Assembly (NCBI GenBank): GCA_036850905.1
Contig: CM072091.1
Coordinates: 34,099,721-34,163,720, forward strand
Source of the DNA: Luffa acutangula
Lineage: Eukaryota > Streptophyta > Magnoliopsida > Cucurbitales > Cucurbitaceae
Length of the DNA: 64,000 bases
Reading direction: 5' to 3'
Shown here: positions 54,539 through 64,000 of the stretch, in pieces
How the letters are laid out: each line of letters opens with the position of its first letter
Position numbering within the stretch: position 1 is the first letter of the stretch
The notes under the pieces: model-generated
What the model was told of the DNA's origin: nothing
The model's input: the letters and a program-made list of their open reading frames with translations, nothing else
The model's database searches: none
Translations under genes and position numbers: made by a program

Positions 54539-55880
54539 GGGCTTCGGTTTAGTCTGTCGTTAGGTTAGAATTTTGGTCATTTTACAATTGTTTTCGCCCA
54601 TTTACGTTTCTATCTGTTGTGTAGACCTTTTTAGGTCAATTTTTATGTATTCCTTTACATTTATTTGCTGTTTTCTATTGCATATGAGTAGTTAAACTTC
54701 TTGGAGTCGTTGGATTGAGTTTATGCTTTGAATGTTATGACATTTGGCTAAGTTTTCTGGGTTTTATATACTGTTCTTTGTTGTCCTTTATGAGTTTTAC
54801 ATGTACTCTTGTTTAAACCAATGCATGAGATTGATTTCTTAGAATTGACGACCCTAGGAGATTACTTTTTGTGCATTTAATCAGTTATTTTTAGATAGCC
54901 ACTAGGTCGAAGCAAGTCCATCACTATTGAGTGTAGATTCTTGATAAGCCTAGGATGCATTTTAAAGGTTGCATTAATTAGATCTAAATTTTATTTATAT
55001 TTACTTAATGCAATTCCGAACCCTCGAGTTTAAAGTGACTAATTTATGTAAGCAATTGCGAGCTTTTTCAGATTGTTTATTTTAGATTAGTTAGACATAT
55101 CTCAATGGCCATTGTGAGGTTTCGGATGGTCATTGTGTTATGCACGAGGGGTGGAGGTCGATCAAGCTAATTTAATTAATTATGTTAACTACAAGGTTCT
55201 GGGTTAATTGATTAATTAAACACATGTTAGTGTAGGGGGGTCCTCCAAGTAACCAAGAAGCTAACTGGATTCATAATAGGTAGCATTGAATGATTATTAG
55301 AGAAAACTAGGAAGCTAAGTAGCATAATATTCAAGCATAAGAAATCTCAATCCAACGATCCCAGTTCAATATTGAATTATATCTTGTTTCTTTCTATCGT
55401 ATGTTTTCCTGTTTTGCCTTATTTACATTCAATACTTTACTTTCTACTGCACCTATTCATTCCAACCCCCCTGTTGTGTGTGTTGGGTTTTATGCCCTAA
55501 AACCCGTAGATAGTGAATATAACCGTTGACCGAATATTAATGAAATAATATTGGTGTATTTTTCCATTAAGTATTATTAGTTATTTTATTGATTGTCTTT
55601 GCCTAAAATAACTTTAATCCAATAAACCAGACATCCTAGGCTATAATATGAGTCTTGAACTATATGTAGCGACATATGGGGATCACTATTCAAGAAACAG
55701 CCTAAAGGGTCTATAGTATAGGGATAAGACTGGGTGTCTTATCCTGGTGACACTATGGATACGACCCACTTTGTATTTGATACAAACATTATGATCCAAC
55801 GCGTTCGTGTAGGAGACATGCGAGTGGGGGTATCTTATGCAATGAGTTCGCATAAGATCGGACCGCGAAATTTCTTCAAA

Positions 55881-56218
55881 TAGTCTCGACGCAGCTTGTT
55901 GCCCAAGAAAATGACAGCGTCGCGACGCTGTGCCATTTTCCAGAATTTCCAACTTCGGTTTGGGCTTCCTTTTGGGCCTTTTCTTCATTTCTTTTTGGGA
56001 TTTTTCTTCATGATTGCCCTCTTTGACTTCCCTTTTGGTCCAAGCTTGGAATTTGGACTTGATTGGCTTCATTTTGGGCATTTTTCCCCAAAATCCACAA
56101 CTTTGCTCCTAAAGACCAAATAACGAAATACATTAAATATTTTCATTAAAAACACGATTAAAACACATAAAAGCCTAATAAATTGGGACTAAAATAGCGA
56201 CATTTTTGCTCGCTATCA
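55881..56218 (-). mobile_element. Gypsy LTR fragment inside the Copia insertion
   Basis: It matches element C's LTR (31240-31510), with the same order of phrases ('gggctt', 'ctcctaa(a/g)gaccaaata', 'aaaaacac'). It ends GCTCGCTATCA at 56218, the reverse of the TGATAGCGAGCA tip seen at 62019. Its left edge falls inside a palindrome (TAGTCTCGACGC). A complete palindrome lies at 55915-55928. Confidence 0.8.
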
Positions 56219-57720
56219 CACGTGTTTAGCGTTAGTCGTATGAACTAAACCGTTTAATTTGGCATTTGACAAAACACATACGTTTTTCGATATATTGCTG
56301 AAACAAACAAATTAATCTCTATTAGAAACTTACACTAAACCCATTATTCATATTATCCAATCAGATTTTAGTTAAAGCAATCATGGACCCATATATCTAA
56401 TTGATTTATTTGAAACGGTACTTTAGGGGTTTAGAATAACCGCTACCGTAGAGCAGTCAGCTACTCCTCCTCTGAATCGAGACAATCTCGGCCAAATACT
56501 ATTACCAGAATAACTCTTACTCCAATAGTTATTAGCTAACGTTAATTTGGTCAAGACCATCCTGTAAGTGTTACCCATCATTTTCAGATTGCAGAGGACG
56601 ACCCCAACAATGCCACCGTAAGGAAGAGCTAATGTTGGGAATGGCCCTAGGAAACCCTATCCATTTCTGGAGTTTGTGTTGTTCTGAATCCCATGTGCAA
56701 ACCCTCCGTAGGGTGATCGCTCCCAGGGCGACTCGCAAGCAGCGCATAGGAATCTCATGGTGCAACCTAATGATGGAGAGCATAGGATACGTTTGACACG
56801 TTTCCTTCTCATACTTACTATGAACACTTTCCCCATTCACCTTAATATTAACTCATGCAAACACCATCCGTAGGGGGACGCTCCCAGGGCGCCTCGAGGC
56901 CAAGCATGGATCTCACGATGTGAATTCAGGGGGACGTGAGAGTAGAAACTTAATATGAATATTTCGTTTCTATACTTTTCCTCCCACTAAAGTGTCGTAA
57001 GGTTTTAGGGTCTATTACTTAGGTAAATTCCGGCTAAATGAATCTATCTAAGTCTATGCCTTATTAAACAAGGTCTTTACACTAAATGTCTAGGTGAATT
57101 AAACTCTTTTAATAACCTAGTGATATTGCATGCTTGTAAGACTATGGTTAATTCAACTCAGGTTCCGAACCGTTTTCCGGGAGAGTTCCCTTATAACCAA
57201 GGTCTTATGTCCTACTTACTCGAATTTTAAAACTATTTAAAAAATCTAAGTAAGACATATTTCTAATCCTATTAGAAAAGATGATCTTAGGTCTATTTCA
57301 TTTTAAACCATTTAAAGAATGACAGGATCCTAAGATCCTATGTTAGCATGCAACTCTTTGTTATAGGTTTTACGGTTTCTATTCATTAACTTTTATAACT
57401 CTTATAACTTTTAATGAATTAACCCTATAACATGCTTTCTAATGGTGTTTAAAAGCATATAACAATCAATCATTCAAGTTATATATAAAGCACCATTTAG
57501 AAACAACCTATGTCTTGGTGTGTTAACCCTTTATACTACGGTGTATAGGTGAAAACACTTTAAAACCTCACATCGCTCACACATGCTCATAAAACTCGAG
57601 TTAACTTAACTCAAGAACCGACTCGATGCCCAGGTAGGAGGTGTTCCGTAAATCGTCAACTTAAATACCTCCAGCCTTAGACAGAAATAAATATTTGAAA
57701 TACCTCCAGCCTTAGACAGA
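56219..57720 (-). mobile_element. Inverted fragment of Copia leader and pol start
   Basis: Its reverse complement follows 9280-10730 of the Copia element at 7092-44026: for example 'aaaccgtttaatttggc' at 56250 against 10708, and 'tacctccagccttagaca' at 57665 against 9289. It is diverged, with several small gaps. It shows that the leader without a gag is a regular part of this family. Confidence 0.8.
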
Positions 57721-58632
57721 AAGAAATTTCGCGGTCCGATCTTATGCGAACTCATTGATATATTATTATGACAGAAATAAATATTTGAAGAAATTTCAAA
57801 TATAAATGTGAATTTGATTCATATTAAATTTATAGGAATTTGAAAGAGTTCAAATATGAATTAATTAATTTAAGGCCTAAAATTAATTTGGACATTTAAT
57901 TAATTTAAGACCGAAAATTAAATATGTGATATTTAATTGGTGACTAATTAATTAAAGAGTTAATTAATTGAAAATTAATCAATTATGAAAATGATCTAAT
58001 CACTTGTGGAAGTAATTATTCATTTGTGGAAAATATTAATCAATTATGGAATTGATTGATCATGGATTGATTAAATAAGGAATAGATTAAATCATTTATG
58101 AAAATAATTGATTTAATGTGAATATTTTATTCATGGTCTTTCTCCTATGAATAGAACACTAGACTTAATGGTTTAGTAGCCTCTTGCTCTTAGACTCACA
58201 AGACAAGGCCCTAGAATTCTCTATAGCCTCCCTATTAGAGAAAGACTCCCACAAGTCTTTTGCCTCCTAGACTTAGAGACATACCGATGTAACCTCTTTG
58301 GTTATTGTGTTCTTGAGAAGAATTTTCCAGCGAAGAAGAACAAGAAGGTTGCTACGTTTTTGTTCGTTGAAGCGTCGTTGGCGAAGAACGATCAAGTCTA
58401 CAACGAAGGTTTGTAACGGTTCTTTCCCGTTTCTTTAGAAAAGAATGAAAATAAAAGTAGTTTTATTTTCTAGTTGTTTTCAGCATGTTTATAGCATTTT
58501 ACAATGGCTTTAAAACATGTTTAAAGTTTCGTTTTGCCTTTTCGTAACGGTATTTTGATATTAATTAATATACGGCGTAAAGTCCTATCGATGCGCTTCT
58601 GCTGCGCCGAGGCTTTCATCCCCTTCAGTGTG

Positions 58633-59857
58633 AACACAAAATTATGCATGTGCTAGATGTTTAAGCAAATCAAGTATTGTGAATTATCTTGCTCAATTTT
58701 ATTTATGGATCAAAAAGTAATGAGTGAATGATATGAAAACTAATTCAAAGCAAGTAAAAAGTGTGGAAATTCAATTGGGAAAAATACTTAGGGAATTGAT
58801 TTCGCCGATTTAGTCTAGGATTGATTTTAAGGAGTAAGTTATTATGCACAATGAAATTATGAGCCAAAGACCCTTTAATCACAACTACCTCTCCCGAGTA
58901 TAATTGATTCTCATGCAAATTAATCTACTTGATATCCCTATCTAAGTTTATTAACATGCAAGGCAATAAGATCTTTTGACTAATTCCAAAGTTAATCTAA
59001 AACCGTCACGAATTAGAAAATAAACCTTAGTCATGCAATCTTGAGTAAGTCTACATTTAATCCCCTCTCCCGAGCAAGAATAAAAACTCAAATCATTCAA
59101 CTAATGGCCAATTAATTGAAAGCATTAAATCAAGATTACAAACATAATAACCATTGCACAACTTAAACCATAAATTCAATCCATAAACTTAATCAACTAC
59201 ATCAATCCCTAAGCTTACAAGTTTAGCTACTCATGAATGTAATTACAAGCTCAACTAAACATGTAAAAGCCATAAAGTCTAGCTAAAGAAAGGAAAAGGG
59301 AAGGAAAAACTCAATGTAGGCCGAGACCGACGTCCCTGTCACGATCCCCACAAACGATGGGTTGATTTCCGATTTTCTCCCTTTGCTTTTGCTTCAAGAT
59401 CCTCTGTTCTGCCCTGTTTTACGGCTCTCAAACGTCCCAAAAGTCTCCCCCCCCCCAAAAAACCTAGCCGAAAGGATGCTTTTATTCTGAAATTTCGTCG
59501 TAGCGTCGAGACGCTGCCTCTAAAACACGCGTTCTGGAAAAGGAATTCTCGTAGCGTCGAGACGCTAAGGTCGCAGCATCGAGATGCTGCGACAATTTCG
59601 CGCCTCCTCTGATATGGAATGCCAGCATCGAGACGTTGGTCTATATTTGACCAAATGTTGACTTTTTTCCTTTTCGATTCTTTTTCCTTCCTTTGCATCT
59701 TTTCGCGTCCCGAGCACCCGATTAACGCCATTATTGCGCTATAGCTCCAATCAACCATTTCCTACAAAATAAACAACAAAGTGCAATAAAATGGCCAATA
59801 ATCATCAAAGACTAGCTAAATTCAATAAGGAAAGATAGCTAGCTATGCTTGCTATCA
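58633..59857 (-). mobile_element. Gypsy LTR, palindrome-bearing (reverse)
   Basis: It is the reverse complement of the LTR at 62019-63301 along its length ('cctctcccgag', 'cattaacatgcaa', 'ccgacgtcc'). It ends TGCTTGCTATCA at 59857. The left end is cut or ambiguous near 58633-58654, where 'atgtgctagat' recurs after 59857. Confidence 0.8.
59502..59637 (-). repeat. Palindrome array in Gypsy LTR (reverse)
   Basis: Sites at 59502-59515, 59553-59566, 59575-59588 and 59624-59637, spaced 51, 22 and 49 bp. This mirrors the 62240-62397 array. Confidence 0.85.
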
Positions 59858-59862
59858 ATGTG

Positions 59863-62010
59863 CTAGATCCTTCTCCCTGTGTTCGACCCCGGCCACTATT
59901 TCTACAAAATAGTTGTAGTGTCTGAAGGAGTTGAAATCCCACTGCAGAAGCATTCAAGAGCATACTCTTTATTCACTTTCAACGATGAAAAACTCATACG
60001 TTGGCAAATAAAATACATAAACATTTTCTATTAATTTTTAACGCTAAACATGTTGTTTTTCTAAATTCTAAACCAATTAGAATTTAGGAGACTTACATTT
60101 TGCAGACCAAATTCACTGCACTGTGCTCCTTTGGTGAAGACAACGATTATGGCGAACACTACCACAAGCCTTCACTTGAATTCTCTAAGGGATTGGGAAA
60201 GGTGAGAATGGTGGGATTCTCTCTAGCAAGGGAAGGATTTAATCTTTGGGAGAAAAAATCTTTTTCTCAGGGAGACCTTTCTGTTGAATTGCACAAAATG
60301 AGAGAGAGACAGTTACATGGCCTCACACGTCTGATGGAGGAGAATCCTCTAACTTCCCAGACGTGTAGCACATAGTTAAAGGAGATGGAAGACCAAAACG
60401 TGGAACCAACCACGTGTATTTAATTTAATTTAAAATTAAATTAAATTTATTTAATTAATATAAATAAAAATTATTTAATTAATTGAAATAATAATCAATT
60501 GAATCCAATTGAATCGATTATTTCATTTAAATCACATTTAAATGTGCATCTCCCTCATAACCTATAATTTAATTCAATTCATTTAATTAAATCGAATTAA
60601 ATTAAATTAATTAATTAATTCACCAATTAATCAATTATTAAATTAAATATCACATATTTAATTTCACTCTATAATTGAATCTCATTCAATTATCTTTCTC
60701 TTATATAACCTATTGTTTTAATGTGTATCCCATGCGCATTAATTTTAACCTATAGTTTCAATATGAATCTAAGTCATATCAAATTTAATATTTGAACTCC
60801 TTCAAATATTTAATTCTCCCATAAATTAATTTTGAATCTATATTCAAAATAAATTTATATTATAAAGTTTAATTAAAATATAAACTTTATATTATAATGT
60901 ATCACCATACATTACATTGTTTCCCTTAGTAATTGTGAACATTTCAAATTAATTTATTTACCTCAATACACTTTACGAGCTACCAGTGGAACCTAATGGA
61001 CCTACAGATCAGAAGCTTCAACGATATGAGATTAATTGGCTAAACTCATTAACCAAGTTAATCAATATTCGTTAACTGTGGGGCACTCCACTAAAGACCC
61101 ACAACTGCACTCTTCTCACTGTAGAATATTTATGTGTCCACGAATATTGACCAATACAGTAAGTCAATCCTTCACAAGTGTTCGTAACTCCAGTTGGGTC
61201 AAATTATCATTTTACCCCAGAGTTACCTCTAGATCCTTAAGTACCACTAATCCCTCTAATAAACAAGTTGTTTAGGGTCCAACCACTAAATATGAGTTCT
61301 TCTCAGGCCAGGAGAAGATGACGTGCCTTTGTCATCTTGTACTGTTATGTTCCCAGCCCCCACTTGGTCTTGCCCTTGAAAATTGTAGGATTGTTGAGTC
61401 GACGAACATGCCACTCTCACCCATACAAATCTAAGGACAATTCCTCCTGAAAAGGGTTCATAACAGACTCAGGATTGAGATTGAGTTACCTAGGTAATCT
61501 TATTGAAATAGAAACCTAAACTAGTTAACGGTGTTACATCTAGTGGTTACTATTTCGTGGTCCGGTCTTATGCAAACTCATTGCATAGGAAGCCCCTACT
61601 TGCATGTCTCCTACATGGATGTTTTGGATCAATTCATCTGTATCAAATACACAATGGGTCGTATCACATAGTGTCACCAGGATAAGGTACCTAACCTTAT
61701 CCTTATACTATAGACAATTTAGGTTGTTACTTGAACACCGATCCCTGTATGTCCCCACATACTAGTCCAAGTTTCATTTAAACAACCTTAGATCTTAGTT
61801 TATTGGATTTTAGAGTTATTTAATGCAAACTCGATTGTTCAATAAAAAATTACTGAATCACTCAAATAACACTTTATTGAGATCGATTAATTTGTTTTAT
61901 TTACTATTTACGAGTTTTAGAACATAAAACCCAAAAGTGTCGAGGATTATAAATTTATTTGGCTCGGACCTTCGACAAATCCTGTCAGTAACTCTCTCCT
62001 CTCTTCTTCC
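59863..62010 (+). mobile_element. Gypsy LTR 3' end split by a Copia solo LTR
   Basis: 59863-59922 and 61942-62010 join into one reading of the Gypsy LTR end ('ctccctgtgttcgaccccgg' ... 'gaggattataaatttatttg' ... 'ccttcgacaaatc'), as in 6115-6205. The Copia solo LTR 59923-61936 separates them. Confidence 0.75.
59923..61936 (-). mobile_element. Copia solo LTR (reverse), TSD GTGTC
   Basis: GTGTC flanks it at 59918-59922 and 61937-61941. On the plus strand it starts TGAAGGAGTTG and ends AAACCCAAAA, the usual CCCAACA end with the last C changed. It is 2014 bp. Short plus-strand frames at 60100-60375 and 61036-61275 are part of it and not genes. Confidence 0.92.
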
Positions 62011-62018
62011 ATGTGACT

Positions 62019-63301
62019 TGATAGCGAGCATAGCTAGCTATCTCTACTTATTTAATTTAGCTAGTCTTTTATGACTTTTGGGCCATTTTATTGTGCTTTA
62101 ATGTTTATTTTGTAGGAAATGATTGATTGGAGCTATAGCACAATATTGAGTTAATCGAGTGCTCGGGACGCGAAAAGATGCAAAGGAAGGAAAAAGAATC
62201 AAAATGGAAAAAAAGTCAAAATTCGGTCAAAAGGTGACTAGCGTCGAGACGCTAGCCCTTAAGCGTCTCGACGCTAGCATTCCATATCAGAATAGGCGCG
62301 TAAAGGTCACAGCATCGAGACGCTACGACCTTAGCGTCTCGACGATGTATAATTTCCTTTCCTGAAACGCGCGTTTTGAAGGCAGCGTCTCGACGCTAAG
62401 ACGAAAAAAATAGAATAAAGGCTTATTTTCGGCTAGGTTTTAGAGAGTTCGATTTGGGACCTTTGGGAGCCGTAAACAGGGTAGAACAGAGCACTTGGAG
62501 GCTGAAAACAAAGGGAGAGATTTGGAAATCAACCCATGGTTCGTGGGGATCGTGACGGGGACGTCGGATTCGGCCTACATTGAGTTTTCTTTTCCCTTTC
62601 CTTTCTTTAGTTAGATTTATGGCTTTCACATGTTTAGTTGAGCTTGTATTTACATTCATGAGTAGCTAAACTTGTAGCTTAGGGATTGATGTAGTTGATT
62701 AAGTTTATGGATTGATTTATGGTTTAAGTTGTGCAATGTTATTATGTTTCTAATCTTGATTTAATGCTTTCAATTAATTGGCCATTAGTTGAATGATTTA
62801 AGTTTTGAATCTAGCTCGGGAGAGGGGATTTAATATCGACTTACTCAAGATTGCATGACTAAAGTTTACTTTCTAATTCATGACGGTTTTAGACTAACTT
62901 TAGAATTGGTTAAAAGATCTCATTACCTTGCATGTTAATAAACTTAGATAGGGATATCAAGTTGGTTAGTTTGTTTGAGAATCAATTATACTCGGGAGAG
63001 GTAGTTGTGTTTAAAGGGTCTTTGGCTCATAATTTCATTGTGCATAATAACTTATTCTTTAAAATCAATCCTAAACTAAATCGGCGAAATCAATTCCCTA
63101 AGTAGTTTTCCCAATTGAATTTCCATTCTTTTTACTTGCTTTGATTTGGTTTTTATCATCACCTATTCATCACTTTTTAATCCCTAAATAAAATTGAGCG
63201 AGATTATTCACAATACTTGATTTGCTTAAAAATCCAATCCAGAGGACGACACTCGTATTTACGAACACTTTTTTATTACTTGACCCATGCGCTTGCGGTT
63301 A
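62019..63301 (+). mobile_element. Gypsy LTR, palindrome-bearing (forward)
   Basis: It starts TGATAGCGAGCATAGC. It contains the clearest palindrome array (62240-62397) and ends near 'acttgacccatgcgcttgcgg', the counterpart of element C's LTR end. The last bases and any primer-binding site are replaced by other sequence after about 63301. Confidence 0.8.
62240..62397 (+). repeat. Palindrome array, best-preserved copy
   Basis: Sites at 62240-62253, 62262-62275, 62311-62324, 62333-62346 and 62384-62397, spaced 22, 49, 22 and 51 bp. The first pair is also a perfect 14-bp-stem hairpin with an 8-base loop, because the two centres are GA and TC. Confidence 0.92.
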
Positions 63302-64000
63302 GGAAAAGTCCACATCATGACTCCTTGAATTTTTCGACGACTTTTCTGGCGACCGTCGACCGCAGCCAGGCGACAACCAACGACTTTCTCGAGACTTTCC
63401 ATCGACCTTCGAGAACCGATTTTTTCCCCCTTTTTTTCATCTTTTTTCTCATTTTCATTTTAAAAAATATGAAAAAGGAAAATAAAGAAAAAAAAAGATG
63501 AAAAGAGGTAGAAGAAAAGAAAGGAAAAAAGAGGGGAAATTTTTTCGGTCGAGTGGTTGGTTATTTCGTTGGTGGTCGTTGGCGTTAGGGTTAGAGGAAG
63601 AAGAAGATGACGAAGATGGAGGTTGAGGTTGACGAAGAAGATGAAGATGATGAAGATTTAATGGAAATTGAGGAAAAAGATGATGAAGATGAAGATGGAA
63701 ATGGAAGAAGATGATGAAGATGGAGGAAAACGATAAAAGTGGAGGAAGAAGATGAAAAATAAGAAAAAATAAAAAGAAAAAATAAATAATAATAAAAATA
63801 TTTTTATTTAAAAATTTGAAAAAGCTATTTTTTAATAAAAAAATGCATGCCACGTTAGCAATTCGTTAGGGTTTAACGGAAAATTGAACGAAGGGACCAA
63901 AATGAAACAAAATCTAAACCTCAGGGGCTAAATTTTCGAGTTTGAAAACTCATGGACCAAAATGAAACTTAACCCAAACCTTAGGGACCAAAAGTGTACT
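63302..64000. mobile_element. Part of a second foldback / MULE-like element
   Basis: The right arm, from about 63420, resembles 53440-53869: a 'tttcgg' block near 63540, a GA-rich tract, then 'gccacgt', 'gtttaacggaaaa' and 'aggg(a/g)ctaaa', and 'agggaccaaaagtgtact' at the window end. The GAAGAAGATGA-rich stretch (63590-63760) is low complexity. The element continues beyond the window, and the left arm could not be recognised. Confidence 0.6.

Larger units (their letters stand above)
54190..55475 (+). mobile_element. Gypsy LTR, palindrome-bearing, cut by a Copia insertion
   Basis: Plus orientation is shown by palindromes at 54418-54497 followed by a TATA box (54528-54538), then a long U5-like stretch as in the LTR at 4806-6205. 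The left edge is uncertain; TGATGTCGGGAGCC at about 54202 may be the tip. The right end is interrupted at the TSD (GTGTG, 55476-55480) of the next element. Confidence 0.65.
55481..58627 (+). mobile_element. Rearranged Copia insertion, TSD GTGTG
   Basis: GTGTG flanks it at 55476-55480 and 58628-58632. It begins TGTTGGGTTTTATGCC and ends ATCCCCTTCA, proper LTR ends. Only 55481-55872 and 57757-58627 read as forward LTR. Between them lie a reverse Gypsy LTR fragment (55881-56218), an inverted piece of Copia leader (56219-57720) and a 34-bp inverted copy of the left breakpoint (57723-57756). The LTR middle is missing. Confidence 0.85.

Noticed and set aside
59339..59758. 139-codon minus-strand frame overlapping a palindrome array
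   Set aside because: It is a by-product of GC-rich palindromes within a Gypsy LTR, with no start context or known domain.
63455..63853. 132-codon His/Leu/Phe/Ser-rich minus-strand frame
   Set aside because: It is translated from a GAAGATGAAGATG-type low-complexity tract in a foldback arm.
1..64000. Search for tRNA, rRNA and other structured RNA genes
   Set aside because: The tRNA-like stretches found are 13-18 nt primer-binding sites next to LTRs; no complete cloverleaf or rRNA segment was recognised by eye. A tRNAscan-SE or Infernal run would settle it.

Overview
This is a repeat-dense nuclear window from a flowering plant. Every long coding stretch but one belongs to LTR retrotransposons. 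The exception is an intronless nuclear gene for the gamma subunit of the chloroplast ATP synthase, at 50877-51929 on the minus strand. Retrotransposon primer-binding sites match plant initiator tRNA-Met and tRNA-Asp. The Copia pol protein resembles gag/pol proteins I remember from melon-type genomes, so a cucurbit is my best guess; that is an inference from memory, not a search.

Layout. 1-7091: minus-strand Copia LTR pieces and a Gypsy gag fragment, with two Gypsy solo LTRs (3185-4677, TSD GGGAC; 4806-6205, TSD CTCCC) inserted in one Copia LTR. 7092-44026: one plus-strand Copia element blown up to about 37 kb by nested insertions. Its pol gene is split at 13612 by a 24,967-bp minus-strand Gypsy compound (13613-38579, TSD CGTAG). 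The compound holds element A (LTRs of 1371 and 1373 bp, gag-protease but no reverse transcriptase or integrase), element B (16438-27187, full gag-pro-pol plus an extra ORF, inactivated by three stops and a 14-bp duplication), a fragment of element C (27188-31513), and a Copia solo LTR (33083-35361, TSD TTTCT). The 3' LTR of the host Copia carries a reverse solo LTR (39287-43410, TSD AAATA), which carries a forward one (41207-43236, TSD AAGTG).

44027-50876: another solo LTR (44233-46293, TSD GTTTT), an inverted pair of LTR fragments, a TRIM-like miniature retrotransposon and several inverted-repeat DNA elements, one with a Tourist-like MITE inside. 50877-51929: the ATP synthase gamma gene. 52353-53869: a foldback element with arms of roughly 400 bp next to it. 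54190-64000: Gypsy LTRs in opposite orientations, a rearranged Copia insertion (55481-58627, TSD GTGTG), another solo LTR (59923-61936, TSD GTGTC) and one arm of a second foldback element.

Patterns no feature list names: (1) a phased array of 14-bp palindromes (arms AGCGTC/GACGCT) in pairs about 22 bp apart, repeating every ~71 bp, in the LTRs of several Gypsy elements and upstream of TATA boxes in three of them; (2) a conserved 3'-UTR layout in elements A and B, with three polypurine-tract copies, two of which adjoin hairpins with the same short loop; (3) loss of the two-cysteine redox loop from the ATP synthase gamma gene; (4) perfect hairpins at LTR tips.

All coordinates were read by eye. 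Target-site duplications were checked base by base. Similarity statements between repeats are visual and not computed.
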